A DNA stretch of 64,000 bases from DASZHJ01 sp035517495 (GCA_035517495.1 DATIYT010000075.1:124001-188000); one strand, 5' to 3'. Shown: positions 24,427 through 34,174, counted from the stretch's first letter. The notes: generated by a model not told the origin, from the letters alone. A program made the numbers and translations.

Positions 24427-26532
24427 CTATTGGCTCTCGATCCCCAGCTCGCTGAGGAGCGGCGTCAGCAGGCCTTTGTAGGGAAGCCAGCGCCCGATCG
24501 CGCTTTTGTAGATGGGTTGGCGCACTTGCGAGGCGCTCGCGGTGCGCACGGGGCGCTTGGTCTCGTGGAACGCGAGGCACTGCTCGCTCCACTCGAGTCC
24601 CGCGTGAGCGATGATGCGCTTGGCCTCCCGCTCGAGATCGGCGACCACGTTCTCGTACTGCACTTCGAGGAAGAAATTCTTCGGCAGTATTTGCCGCCAA
24701 TGCGCCATCAGCGCCTCATAGCGCTTGTAGTAGCGGCCGAGCTCCGCCAGCTCGTAAGTGTGATTCTGCTCGCCCGCGAACAGCTTCGAGAAGCACGAGA
24801 CGCAAGTGTCGACGGGATCGCGCCGCACGTGAACGACGCGCGCATTGGGAAGCGCCAGGCGGATCATGCCCACGAACAGGAAGTTGGAGGGCATCTTGTC
24901 GGTGATGCGCGGTGCTTCCGGCGCGAGCGCCCGCACGCTGGAAAGATAGGCTTCGCCGAGCGCTCGGAGCCGCTCGGCGCTCATTTCCGCCACGGTCTCG
25001 GGGAAGCCGCCGCGCTCGGTTCCGCAGGCACTCGCGATCGCCTGATTGAGATGACGCAGCTCTCCTGCGCCAAAGACCTTGGGGTGGCTTGCGAGGATCT
25101 GCTCGATCAGGGTCGTGCCGGAACGCGGCATCCCCACCACGAAGACCGGCACCGTCGAGGGGTCGCCCATGCCCTGCTTGGCGCGGAGCAATGGTGGCGT
25201 AAATACTCGCGCGATGCGGTCAAACAGAGCGAGCACCTCGCGCTCGTCGTATTCGATGCGGCGGCGCTTGAGCGCGTTGCCCACGAGCAAGCGGCGGAAT
25301 GAGCGCTCATGCTCGCCCAGGTCGCCATAGGCCTTGCCGAGCGCGAAGTGGAGCTGCGTTTGCTCTTCCTCGGTGAAGGTTTCGCTCTCCTCCGCCATCC
25401 GCTCCATGGTCGCGAGCATCGGATCTTCGGCTCCGAACTTGTGGATGTCCGCGAGATTGAAGTAAGCGCCGGTCATGCGCGGATCGAGCTCGATCGCCCT
25501 CTCGAAGGCGGCGCGCGCCTCGTCGAAACGACCCAGCTCCTTGATGGCGTTGCCCATGTTGTTGTAGGCGTCGGCGAGGTCGGGCTTGATCGCGAGCGCG
25601 CGGCGGTAATAGTCGAGCGCCTCCTCGGAGCGTTCGAGCTCGGCGGCAACGCGGCCCATGACGTTGAGCGCGTCTGCATCGTCGGACTTGAGCGCCAGAG
25701 CCTGCTTGCCGGCGATCTCGGCCTCTTGTTCCCGATGCAGATCGATCAGGTTGGAGGCCAAGTAAGTGTGGACCTGGTGGTCTTTGGGTGCGAGCGCGCG
25801 GGCGCGGTTCAGCAGCGTCAGCGCTTCCTCCTTGCGATCGAGATCGCTCACCGCCAGCGCCAGGTTCTTCAGCACCGAGGGATCCTCGGGCGAGAGCGCG
25901 AAGGCCTTGCGGTAGGTCGTCTCGGCGGCATCGAGGCGCTTCATGTCGCGAAGCGCCGTTCCCATGTTGTTATAGGCGGCGGCATAACCCGGACGCAGTG
26001 CGATCGCGCGCTCATACCAAGCGAGCGCCTCGTCATAGCGCTTCTGCGCACGATAGGCGTTGCCGAGATTGCTGGCGGCTTCCGCGAATTCGGGATCGAG
26101 CTCCAGCGCCCGCCGATAACACTGGGCTGCGGTCTCGTAATCATCGAGGTCGTAATGGGCGATGCCGAGATTGCAGTGCGCCGAGGCCGCGCGCGGGTCC
26201 ACCTCGATTGCGCGCCGACCTGCCTCGATCGCTTCCTTGGGGCGGCCCGCGACGCGGCACATCTCGCAGAGATTGGCATGATAGTGCACCGGGCGAGCGT
26301 CGGCCGCGATGGCGCGGCGCACCAGTTCGATCGCCGCCGGCAGATTGCCGGCCTGGTGCGCGATGATGCCGAGCATGTGAAACGCCTCGGCAAGGCCCGG
26401 GCTCGCCATCAACACCTGGCGGCAAAGCTGCTCCGCCTCGGCGAGGCGCCCGGCCTGCCGCTGCGCATCCGCGTAGGCGAGCGCCTGGGGAATGGTCATC
26501 CCATGCGCGGCAAGGCTCGGCGCACCGGTCAT
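24427..26532 (-). CDS. TPR-repeat protein with C-terminal sulfotransferase domain
   Basis: 701 residues. Residues about 20-390 are tandem tetratricopeptide repeats (for example AHCNLGIAHYDLDDYETAAQ). From about 455 a sulfotransferase domain begins with the PAPS phosphate loop GMPRSGTTLIEQILASHP; the 3'-phosphate motif follows at VVHVRRDPVDTCVSCFSKLF. It should transfer sulfate from PAPS to a protein or glycan held by the TPR arm. The ATG overlaps the stop of the upstream gene by four bases (ATGA), so the two are translationally coupled. Its TPR arm is clearly related to the one in that neighbour. Confidence 0.92.
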   Translation of the reverse strand: MTGAPSLAAHGMTIPQALAYADAQRQAGRLAEAEQLCRQVLMASPGLAEAFHMLGIIAHQAGNLPAAIELVRRAIAADARPVHYHANLCEMCRVAGRPKEAIEAGRRAIEVDPRAASAHCNLGIAHYDLDDYETAAQCYRRALELDPEFAEAASNLGNAYRAQKRYDEALAWYERAIALRPGYAAAYNNMGTALRDMKRLDAAETTYRKAFALSPEDPSVLKNLALAVSDLDRKEEALTLLNRARALAPKDHQVHTYLASNLIDLHREQEAEIAGKQALALKSDDADALNVMGRVAAELERSEEALDYYRRALAIKPDLADAYNNMGNAIKELGRFDEARAAFERAIELDPRMTGAYFNLADIHKFGAEDPMLATMERMAEESETFTEEEQTQLHFALGKAYGDLGEHERSFRRLLVGNALKRRRIEYDEREVLALFDRIARVFTPPLLRAKQGMGDPSTVPVFVVGMPRSGTTLIEQILASHPKVFGAGELRHLNQAIASACGTERGGFPETVAEMSAERLRALGEAYLSSVRALAPEAPRITDKMPSNFLFVGMIRLALPNARVVHVRRDPVDTCVSCFSKLFAGEQNHTYELAELGRYYKRYEALMAHWRQILPKNFFLEVQYENVVADLEREAKRIIAHAGLEWSEQCLAFHETKRPVRTASASQVRQPIYKSAIGRWLPYKGLLTPLLSELGIESQ

Positions 26533-29426
26533 GGCAGCAGCCCTCGCCGATCGCCGCCGGCGACACGCGCGAGTTCCTGCGCCACGCGCTCGATCACCGG
26601 CGCCCATTGAAGCCGCTGCTGCTGGCGGAAGAGCCGTGCGGTCGGATACCAGGGGTTGTCCTCGCGCTCGAAGAGCCAGCGCCAATCCGGGACGGCCGGT
26701 GTCAATACCCAAACCGGCTTTCCCATGGCGCCCGCGAGGTGGGCGACCGAGCTGTCGATCGTGACCACGAGGTCGAGATGCGAGACCACTCCGGCCGTCT
26801 CGGCGAAATCGACCAGCTCGGATGCAAGCGGCGTCACGCCCACATTGCCGAGGCGCGTCATGTCTTGAGCGCGCGGTCCCACCTGGAGCGAATAGAACCG
26901 CGTTTCGGGCACGGAGAAGAGCGGCGCCAGCGTCTCGATCGCAATCGAGCGCGCGGGATCGTTGATATGTTTGGGATTGCCCGCCCAGACGATACCGACC
27001 TTGAGCCCGCGCGCATCGCCGAACCTCTCGCTCCAGCGCGCCGCCCTGTCCTGCGGCGCTTTGAGGTACGGCACTTCGGCCGGGATCGTCTCCATGGTGG
27101 TGCGAAAAAGCCGTGGCAAGCTCAGCAGCGGACAGTGCCGGTCATAGGGGGGAGCCGGTGCTTTTTCGTCGGAGAGCGTGACGGCCGGCATGCTCGCGGC
27201 GATGAGCGCGCGCAAGGTCTCCGGCACCAGCAGGGTGATGCTGGCCCCACGCTCGATCAGCAGCGGCAGGTAACGCACGAATTGCAGCGCATCGCCGAGA
27301 CCCTGTTCGGAATGAATAAACAGTCGCTTCCCGGGCGCGCGGTCGCCTTCCCAGAGGGTACCGGCGACGCGGCGCGCCGGCATCTCGGTCGAGCGCCAGC
27401 GCCATTCGTACTCGAACCAACCGAGATCGAGCTTGCCCTTTAGCAGCAGCAGCAGCGAGAGCCCCGAATGCGCATTTGCCTGCATGGGGTCGAGCGCGAT
27501 CGCGTGGCGATAAGTGTCCATCGCCTCGTCGATACGGCCGATCAGATGCAGGGTCGACGCCTTGTTCGCATGCGCATCGGCATAGTCGCGGCGGATTGCG
27601 AGAGCACGGTCATAAGCGACGAGGGCTTCCTCGAGCTTGTGCTGGGCGCGGAGCGCATTGCCAAGATTGCTCCAAGCCTCGGCGAAGCGCGGATCGTGGG
27701 CGAGCGCCCGCTCGTAGCTCCGAGCCGCCGCACGGTAATCGCCCACCTCATAATAGGCGACGCCGAGATTGCAATGCGCCTGCGGGAGGGTCGGGTCCAG
27801 TATCGTCGCGCGCTCGCCCGCTTCGACCGCCTCCCGCGGCCGGCCGGCGAGGCGCAGCAGCTCGCAATAGTTGGACTGATAGAGCGCCACTCGATCGTTG
27901 GCGGCGATCGCAAGCCGGAGCATCTCGATCGCCGCCGGCATGTTGCCGGCCTGGTGCGCGATCACCCCCAGCATGTGATGCGCGTCGGCGTGGTGAGGCT
28001 CGCTCTTCAGCACCTCGCGGCAAAGCGCCTCCGCCTCGGCGACCCGGCCCGCGCGGCGATGCTGGTCCGCCATCGAAAGCGTCTGCGCCAGCCAAGCCGC
28101 ATTCGCACTGCGCACTGGTGCAGCGGCCGGCGCCACGATCGGCGGCGGCGCGATCGGAGCAACCGGCTTCTCTCGGCTGGCAGCAGAGAGATCGGCATCG
28201 GCATGCAGCTTGGCCCTGACTGGCTTCGCTTTGACACCGAGGAAGGTCGCCAACTCCTTCCTGACCCGCTCGATCACCGGACTCCACGCACCGGGCTCGG
28301 GCTGACGGAAAAGGCGCAGGCTCGGGTACCAGGGGCTATCCTCGCGATCACGAAACCAGCGCCAATCCGCCTGCCACTGCAGCAGTACCCAGGCGGGCTT
28401 GCCGAGCGCCCCAGCAAGATGTGCCACGGCACTGTCGATGGTGATCACCAGGTCGAGATTGGCAATCACCGCAGCCGTCTCCCCGAAATCTCTAAGTTCG
28501 CCCGAGAGATCGAGCAACGCCTTGCTCGCAGCGAGCGTCTCCGCTTGAGCGGCGGGGACCTCGCGCTGCAGCGAGACAAAGCACGCGTGGGCTTCGCGCA
28601 GCAGCGGCACGCACTCCGCCAAGGAGAGCGAGCGCCGCGCGTCATGCGGCGGCCTCGTGCGGCCGGTCCAGAACAAGCCGATGCGCCGTCGCCTTGCCTC
28701 ACCCAGCTCCGCGAGCCGCGCCGCCCAACGCGTGACGGCGCCAGGATCGGCGGCGAGGTATGGCGTCTCCGCCGGAATTGTATGAGCCTCCGTGTTGAAA
28801 ATTCCGGGGAGGCTCGAGAGCATGCACCAGGCAACGACGGGCGGCATCTGCTCCCAGCGCGAAAAAGCCCCGCTCGCACCTTTGATGCGAGAGACCAGGG
28901 GGAAAAGTTCCGGGCTCAGACCCAGAACCACCTCATGGCAGCGCTCGGCTGCCATGGGCACGTAGCGCGCGAACTGAATCGTGTCGCCATAGCCCTGATC
29001 GCCGATCAGCAGCAGCCGTCCTTCCGGAAGCCGCATGCCGTTCCAACCCGGCACCGCCAGCGGAGGGTGGGAGCCTCGGGCCTGTTCGAGCCTGTGTCGC
29101 CATTCATATTCGATCCAGCCCGGCTTGAAATCGCCCTGCGCCAGGAGCGCCATGCCCAGGTTGAAATGCGCGGGCGCCGAATTCGGGTCGATCGCCAGCG
29201 CGCGCAGGAAGCAGGCCGCCGCCGCCGCGTGCTGCTGCCGCCTGGTGTGGGCGAGCCCCTCCTCGTAGAGAGCGCGAAACTGCGCCTCCGGTGCGGGTGG
29301 CGCTGTCACTCCGGTATTGCGAATGTTCGAGACCTCCCAAGCCCGGACAGGCGGCCCATCAGGGCGCCGCAGCGCATCCTGGTATCCGGCTCGGCGCTTC
29401 GGATCAAGCGAGATCGCGAACCCCAC
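26529..29426 (-). CDS. TPR protein with duplicated TPR-glycosyltransferase (GT9/GT41-like) module
   Basis: 965 residues in two similar halves. Module 1: TPRs about 45-115, then a glycosyltransferase-like domain about 125-400 with LLLIGDQGYGDTIQFARYVP and DLVITIDSAVAHLAGALGKP. Module 2: five or more TPRs about 430-640, then a second domain about 680-950 with FIHSEQGLGDALQFVRYLP and DLVVTIDSSVAHLAGAMGKP. Both end in DWRW...NPWYP- or SPWYP-type motifs. Such proteins modify proteins or surface glycans. The start is a GTG at 29426 with weak support. A linker rich in Ala and Pro (about 410-440) joins the halves. Confidence 0.9.
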   Translation of the reverse strand: MGFAISLDPKRRAGYQDALRRPDGPPVRAWEVSNIRNTGVTAPPAPEAQFRALYEEGLAHTRRQQHAAAAACFLRALAIDPNSAPAHFNLGMALLAQGDFKPGWIEYEWRHRLEQARGSHPPLAVPGWNGMRLPEGRLLLIGDQGYGDTIQFARYVPMAAERCHEVVLGLSPELFPLVSRIKGASGAFSRWEQMPPVVAWCMLSSLPGIFNTEAHTIPAETPYLAADPGAVTRWAARLAELGEARRRRIGLFWTGRTRPPHDARRSLSLAECVPLLREAHACFVSLQREVPAAQAETLAASKALLDLSGELRDFGETAAVIANLDLVITIDSAVAHLAGALGKPAWVLLQWQADWRWFRDREDSPWYPSLRLFRQPEPGAWSPVIERVRKELATFLGVKAKPVRAKLHADADLSAASREKPVAPIAPPPIVAPAAAPVRSANAAWLAQTLSMADQHRRAGRVAEAEALCREVLKSEPHHADAHHMLGVIAHQAGNMPAAIEMLRLAIAANDRVALYQSNYCELLRLAGRPREAVEAGERATILDPTLPQAHCNLGVAYYEVGDYRAAARSYERALAHDPRFAEAWSNLGNALRAQHKLEEALVAYDRALAIRRDYADAHANKASTLHLIGRIDEAMDTYRHAIALDPMQANAHSGLSLLLLLKGKLDLGWFEYEWRWRSTEMPARRVAGTLWEGDRAPGKRLFIHSEQGLGDALQFVRYLPLLIERGASITLLVPETLRALIAASMPAVTLSDEKAPAPPYDRHCPLLSLPRLFRTTMETIPAEVPYLKAPQDRAARWSERFGDARGLKVGIVWAGNPKHINDPARSIAIETLAPLFSVPETRFYSLQVGPRAQDMTRLGNVGVTPLASELVDFAETAGVVSHLDLVVTIDSSVAHLAGAMGKPVWVLTPAVPDWRWLFEREDNPWYPTARLFRQQQRLQWAPVIERVAQELARVAGGDRRGLLP

Positions 29427-29477
29427 CTCGCGAAAGTATAGAGGGAGCCTCCGAGCTTGGCCTTTGAGTGCCAGCGA

Positions 29478-30407
29478 TCAGTCGAGATGGCGCGTGTATT
29501 GCCGCACGAAGTCGCAATCGACCAGCTCCACATAGGCCTTGGTCAATCGAGCGGTGATCGGCCCCGGTACCTTGCCGTCGCCGATGGTGCGGCCGTTGAA
29601 TCGAGCGACCGGGCAGATGCAATAGCTGGTCGAGGTGATGAAGATTTCATCCGCGGTCACGGCATCGAAAACGTCGAGGTCCTTCTCTTGCGCGGGAATA
29701 CCGAGTTTCGCCGCGAGCTCGATCGCGGTGGCGCGGCTGATCCCGGGCAGCACGTAGCGGGAATGCGGCGTCCATATCTCGCCGTCGCGCACCACGAAAA
29801 TGTTGGCGCCGGCGCCTTCCGCCAGGTTGCCGTTTTCGTCCAGCAGCACAGCGACCGCATCGGGATCGCCGACCTTCGCCTCCATGTCGGCGATCACCAG
29901 GTTCATGTACTGATGCATCTTGGCGCGCGGGCTCAGCATGCTGGGGGCGACGCGCCGGGTCGGCGGCACGACCACATGCATGCCGTCGCGATAGAGCTTG
30001 GCGCGCTTCTTGAACGGCAGCGGCACGCAATCAACGATGACATTGGCATCGACGTGGTCCCAGCCTTCGTCGCCCACCGCCTCGACCCCGCGGCTGACGC
30101 GTTGCGCGATCCAGTAGTCCTCGTCCTTGCCGAGCAGGTGGCGATTGCGCGCAAGCACCTCCTCGCTCACCTCGATCATCTCCTTGGGATTCATGCCGGG
30201 ATCGATCGCCACGTATTTTAGCGAGCGATAGAAACGGTCGATATGTTCCTTGATCTTGAAGATTCGTCCGTTGAAGGAGCGCGTCATGTCGAAGGCGCCG
30301 TCGCCGCGGGTGAAGCTGCGGTCGCGGAAGGGAATCACCACCTCGCGCTCCGGCACGTATTTCCCGTTGAAGAAGGCGATGCGCTGATTGGCGAGCGTCG
30401 TCGGCAT
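29478..30407 (-). CDS. Class IV aminotransferase (branched-chain / D-amino-acid transaminase-like)
   Basis: 309 residues. PLP fold-type IV: early FNGKYVPEREVVIPFRDRSF and TRGDGAFD, probable cofactor lysine K163 in SPRAKMHQYMN, and the phosphate-binding LAEGAGANIFVV and VLPGISRATAIELA. It would transaminate a branched-chain or D-amino acid, or a lyase-type substrate. GAGG lies upstream of the ATG at 30407; 13 codons of upstream frame are not family-like. It is followed after 51 bp by the double TPR-glycosyltransferase gene on the same strand. Confidence 0.9.
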   Translation of the reverse strand: MPTTLANQRIAFFNGKYVPEREVVIPFRDRSFTRGDGAFDMTRSFNGRIFKIKEHIDRFYRSLKYVAIDPGMNPKEMIEVSEEVLARNRHLLGKDEDYWIAQRVSRGVEAVGDEGWDHVDANVIVDCVPLPFKKRAKLYRDGMHVVVPPTRRVAPSMLSPRAKMHQYMNLVIADMEAKVGDPDAVAVLLDENGNLAEGAGANIFVVRDGEIWTPHSRYVLPGISRATAIELAAKLGIPAQEKDLDVFDAVTADEIFITSTSYCICPVARFNGRTIGDGKVPGPITARLTKAYVELVDCDFVRQYTRHLD

Positions 30408-30516
30408 GAGGATCCTCGCGCGGGTGGCTGGGCGGGTATGGCCCAATCGGGAAAGCTTTCCCTAAAGCCGGAGCGATGCCAAGCCCTATCATTCCTGCCC
30501 GCACTCGGAGTAGACT

Positions 30517-30641
30517 GATAGACGCAGATCAACGCAGATGCGCAGGGATGACAGGCAGACTCAGTGCCTTTTCAGGACCTGCGCTCGGCGTTGATCGTTC
30601 CCTTTCGGCGTCCATCTGCGTTCATCGCGGTTCGTCCGTGT
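30517..30641. repeat. Inverted-arm CGCAGATC repeat
   Basis: Left arm GACGCAGATCAACGCAGATG (30521-30540) and right arm of CATCTGCGTTCATCGCGG type (about 30612-30629) are complementary. Related to the repeat at 2789-2835. It lies between divergent genes. Confidence 0.62.
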
Positions 30642-30702
30642 ACGGCCTCCTCTCGCCACGCCACACTTGACGCCAATGCGCCGTGCGCGTCAGGCTCGCA
30701 CC

Positions 30703-31755
30703 ATGCGCATCGATCATCAGCGTCTTCGAACCTTTACCGGGGATTTCCTGCGCGCGGGGGGCAGCAGCGAGACAGAGGCCCGCATTGTCGCGGATCACTT
30801 GGTGAATGCGAACCTCGCGGGGCACGACAGCCACGGCATCGGCATGCTGCCGCACTACACGCGAAACCTGAAGGCGGGAACCCTGGTGCCGAACCGTTCC
30901 GCCCGCGTGGTGCAGGATAGCGGAACCGTCGCGGTCTGGGACGGGCAGATGGGCTATGGCCAGGTGATCGCGCTCGATGCCATGGACTGGGTGATCGCAA
31001 CCGCCAAACGCGAGGGCGTGGCGGTGCACGGGCTGCGCAACACGCACCACATCGGCCGGGTCGGCACTTATGGCGAGAAGGTGGCGGCAAGCGGCCTCGT
31101 CTCCATGCACTTCGTCAATGCCGTCTCGGGACCGCCCAAGGTGACGCCGTTCCGGGGCCGCGAGGGCCGGCTCTCCACCAACCCCGTCTGCATCGCCGTT
31201 CCCGGAACCGGCAAGACGCCGGCGGTGGTGCTCGACATGGCGACGAGCCGAGTAGCGCTCGGCAAGGTGCGCGTCGCCTACAACGAGGGGCACGCAATGA
31301 TCCCGGGCGCGCTGATCGACGCCGAGGGCGCACCTACGCGCGACCCCAGCGTCATCTACAAAGAACCGTTCGGCGCGGTGTTGCCCTTCGGCGAGCACAA
31401 GGGTTACGGCCTCGCCCTGATCGCTGAGTTGCTAGCGGGGGCCATCATCGGCAACGGCACGATCCAACCCGCGAATTCCCGCACCCGCGGCATCGTCAAC
31501 GGCATGCTGACGGTGGCGATCGATCCCGACCGTCTCGCAAGCCGCGGCTACATAGAGGCCGAAGTCGATGCGATCATCGCCTATCTGAAGACAACCAAGC
31601 CCGCCGACCCCGCGCTTCCCGTACTGGTGCCGGGAGAGCCCGAGCGGATCGCGCGCGCCGAGCGCATCAAGAGCGGCATCGAGATCGACAGCACCACCTG
31701 GAGCGAGATTCTCGCCGCGGCGGAGAGCATCGGCGCCCAGCTCGAGCTGCCGTGA
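30703..31755 (+). CDS. Ldh2-family malate/L-lactate/L-sulfolactate dehydrogenase
   Basis: 350 residues, NAD(P)-dependent 2-hydroxyacid (or imine) dehydrogenase of the YlbC/Ldh2 family, unrelated to classic Rossmann lactate dehydrogenases. Landmarks: LVNANLAGHDSHGIGMLPHY, RNTHHIGRVGTYGEKVA with the substrate-pocket histidines, LSTNPVCIAVPG and PFGEHKGYGLALIAELLAG. The stop overlaps the next start (GTGA), so it heads an operon with the two dimethylformamidase-like genes. It could oxidise the hydroxy acid released from an amide substrate. Confidence 0.92.
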   Translation: MRIDHQRLRTFTGDFLRAGGSSETEARIVADHLVNANLAGHDSHGIGMLPHYTRNLKAGTLVPNRSARVVQDSGTVAVWDGQMGYGQVIALDAMDWVIATAKREGVAVHGLRNTHHIGRVGTYGEKVAASGLVSMHFVNAVSGPPKVTPFRGREGRLSTNPVCIAVPGTGKTPAVVLDMATSRVALGKVRVAYNEGHAMIPGALIDAEGAPTRDPSVIYKEPFGAVLPFGEHKGYGLALIAELLAGAIIGNGTIQPANSRTRGIVNGMLTVAIDPDRLASRGYIEAEVDAIIAYLKTTKPADPALPVLVPGEPERIARAERIKSGIEIDSTTWSEILAAAESIGAQLELP

Positions 31756-32057
31756 GCGCGCCCACGATCGATCCGAACCGCCTCGACCTCGCGCGCGAGT
31801 ATCGCGCCTGCCCAATGGGGCGGCACAGCCCCGAACTGCAGGCGCTGCTCGACATCATGCGCCATCCCGATAATCACCAGAACCTGATCTTGGTCTCGGT
31901 GGCGCCGGGGAAGTGGGTGCTGGGTCAGCGCCAACCCAACGGCGCGCCCCCAGTGCTGTTCGAGGAAGAGGTGTTCGAACGCATCGAGCACGGCGAGTGG
32001 GCGGCGTTCAAGCGCCGCTGGCAAGCGCTCACCGGCCAAGCTCTGGCGATACAATGA
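31752..32057 (+). CDS. Probable small subunit of N,N-dimethylformamidase-like amidohydrolase
   Basis: 101 residues, GTG start overlapping the previous stop by four bases; its own TGA overlaps the next ATG. It has no common named domain but carries a short helical region (SPELQALLDIMRHPDN), a central APGKWVLGQRQ strand pair and an acidic/aromatic tail (FERIEHGEWAAFKRRWQAL). Known DMFase has a small alpha subunit of about 130 residues encoded just before the large one, with a similar layout. The role is inferred mainly from position and size. Confidence 0.6.
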   Translation: MSAPTIDPNRLDLAREYRACPMGRHSPELQALLDIMRHPDNHQNLILVSVAPGKWVLGQRQPNGAPPVLFEEEVFERIEHGEWAAFKRRWQALTGQALAIQ

Positions 32058-34174
32058 CGCACGCGCTGACGCCGGGAGTGGTGGGTTATCTCGACAACTT
32101 CACGGCGCGTCCCGGCGAAGAGATCACGTTGCGGGTCAGCGTGCTCGACCGCGGCGGACGCTATCGCGCGAGCCTGGTGCGGCTCATTTCCGGCGAAACC
32201 GGCCCCAAGGGCAACGGGCTCAGGGAAGAGCGGATCGCGCTCGATCTTCCCGCGGAACATATGGGCAGCGAGCAGCCGGTCGAACTCGGCTCCTATGCCA
32301 TCGTCGAGGACTTGCCGGCGCTGGGCGCCGTCGAAATGGAAATCCTGGCGTGGCCGACCCTGCCGGGACGCGCGCCGCAGGCTCTCATGTCGCTGGGCCC
32401 GGTGCGGTTGATTCTCGACGCCGCGGGCGCGCCGGCAATCGTTGTCGCTGGCGCGACGCTCTCCACGGGGACACCGCTTCGCGCCCGCGCCTGGTACCGG
32501 ATCGCTGCGCGCTATGATCCCGCAACCGGCTTGGCGATGATCCGCTCGACGCCGCTTCCGGGCTTGCATGCGGACCCACCCAACGCGACCGAGGGGCCTC
32601 TCAAGGCCGGCGTTGTCCCGTCGGCACCGCTGCTGATCGCCGCGGCGCGCGCGCCCGACGGCAACAGCGCCCTGCATTTTGACGGCAAGCTCGAAGCGCC
32701 GCTCCTGCACACGGGTGGTTCGGTCTTCCATTGGTATTTCGCGCGCGGGATCGGCACCACCGATATCGTGGGCACACGGGCTGGCCACACCGTCAATGCA
32801 CCCAAGCGTGCCGTCACGGGATCGACCTGGGACGGTTCGGTCCAGGATTGGCGCCAGGACCCGGCCCAGTATGCCGCGATCCACTTCCACAGCGACGATC
32901 TCTATGACGTGCGTTGGCAGCCGAGCCTCAAGGTACGGCTGCCGGAAACACTCAAGAGCGGCGTTTATGCGCTCAAACTAGAGAGCTCGGGGCCGGCCTT
33001 CTATGTGGGGTTCGGCGTGAGCCCGAAGCCGGGCGCGCCCACGGCCAAGCTCGCGGTTCTTGCTTCGACGGCCACTTACCTTGCCTATGCCAACTACCGC
33101 CGGCGCATGGCGCCAGGCGCGTTCGATCTCAGCATGGGCGCGCTGCCGACGGTGGACATGACCGACATATTGCTCGCGCGCCATCCGGAGTTCGGCAGCT
33201 CCACTTATGACGTGCACCGCGACGGCTCCGGCGTCTCCTACGCTTCGGCGCGGCGACCACTGTTTAATTTCCGCCCGACCGGGCGGTTCTGGAATTTCGC
33301 CATGGACCTCTCGCTGATCGATTGGCTCGAGAGCCAAGGCATCGTCTATGACGTGATCACCGATCACGAGCTGCACGAGAAGGGCGCGGCACTGCTCCAA
33401 CCCTACCGCGCCGTCACCACGCTGAGCCACCCCGAGTACCACTCGCTCGAAATGCTGCGGGCGATCGAAAGCTATCTCGACGGCGGCGGACGCTTTCTCT
33501 ACCTCGGCGGCAACGGTTTCTATTGGCGCATCACCTTTGACGAGGCGCACCCCGGCCTCATCGAGATGCGCCGCGCCGAGGATGGCACGCGCGCCTGGGC
33601 CGAGGAGCCCGGGCAGTATTACCATGCAAGCGGCGAGTATGGTGGGCTCTGGCGCCGCATCGGCCGCCCGCCCAACAAGCTCGTGGGCATTGGCTTCATC
33701 GCCCAGGGATTCGACGCATCGAGCCATTATCGCCGCACGGCGGCTTCGCGCGATCCACGCGCGGCTTTTCTGTTCGAGGGGATCGACGAGGAGATCATCG
33801 GCGATTTCGGCGCCTGGGGCGACGGCGCGGCCGGTCTCGAAATCGACTGCTACGACTCAGCGCTGGGCTCGCCGCCCCATGCGCTCGTGGTCGCGTCGTC
33901 GGAGGACCACTCCAACGCCTTTTTGCTGGTGAACGAGGAGATCGGCTCCAATTCGCGCGGCGTCGACGGAACCTTGAGCCCGCGCGTCAGGGCGGACATC
34001 GTTTTCTTCGAGACGCCCGCTGGCGGCGCCGTGCTCTCCACGGGATCGATCGCGTTCGTCGCGAGCCTGCCGCACAAGGGCGGCCAAAACAACGTCTCGC
34101 GCCTGATCAAGAACGCACTCGACCGCTTCCTCGACCCCGCGCCGTTCGTGTTGCCGACGGCTCAGCCCCGGTAA
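32054..34174 (+). CDS. N,N-dimethylformamidase beta subunit family protein
   Basis: 706 residues (Paracoccus DMFase beta is about 760). The N-terminal part is lectin/sandwich-like (VVGYLDNFTARPGEEITLRV); the C-terminal half has the family core: YLAYANYRRR (Y345), STYDVHRDGSG (Y385), SHPEYHSLEM (E461), and GGGRFLYLGGNGFYWR. The Tyr/Tyr/Glu set probably binds the mononuclear iron that hydrolyses the amide; assignment of these residues is by spacing with known DMFase and is inference. Convergent with the deacylase gene, overlapping it by 13 bp. Confidence 0.85.
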   Translation: MTHALTPGVVGYLDNFTARPGEEITLRVSVLDRGGRYRASLVRLISGETGPKGNGLREERIALDLPAEHMGSEQPVELGSYAIVEDLPALGAVEMEILAWPTLPGRAPQALMSLGPVRLILDAAGAPAIVVAGATLSTGTPLRARAWYRIAARYDPATGLAMIRSTPLPGLHADPPNATEGPLKAGVVPSAPLLIAAARAPDGNSALHFDGKLEAPLLHTGGSVFHWYFARGIGTTDIVGTRAGHTVNAPKRAVTGSTWDGSVQDWRQDPAQYAAIHFHSDDLYDVRWQPSLKVRLPETLKSGVYALKLESSGPAFYVGFGVSPKPGAPTAKLAVLASTATYLAYANYRRRMAPGAFDLSMGALPTVDMTDILLARHPEFGSSTYDVHRDGSGVSYASARRPLFNFRPTGRFWNFAMDLSLIDWLESQGIVYDVITDHELHEKGAALLQPYRAVTTLSHPEYHSLEMLRAIESYLDGGGRFLYLGGNGFYWRITFDEAHPGLIEMRRAEDGTRAWAEEPGQYYHASGEYGGLWRRIGRPPNKLVGIGFIAQGFDASSHYRRTAASRDPRAAFLFEGIDEEIIGDFGAWGDGAAGLEIDCYDSALGSPPHALVVASSEDHSNAFLLVNEEIGSNSRGVDGTLSPRVRADIVFFETPAGGAVLSTGSIAFVASLPHKGGQNNVSRLIKNALDRFLDPAPFVLPTAQPR

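Noticed and set aside
27468..29441. Long plus-strand frame opposite the double TPR-glycosyltransferase gene
   Set aside because: Antisense shadow of a gene with clear repeated domains; composition is Arg/Gly/Pro-rich without motifs.
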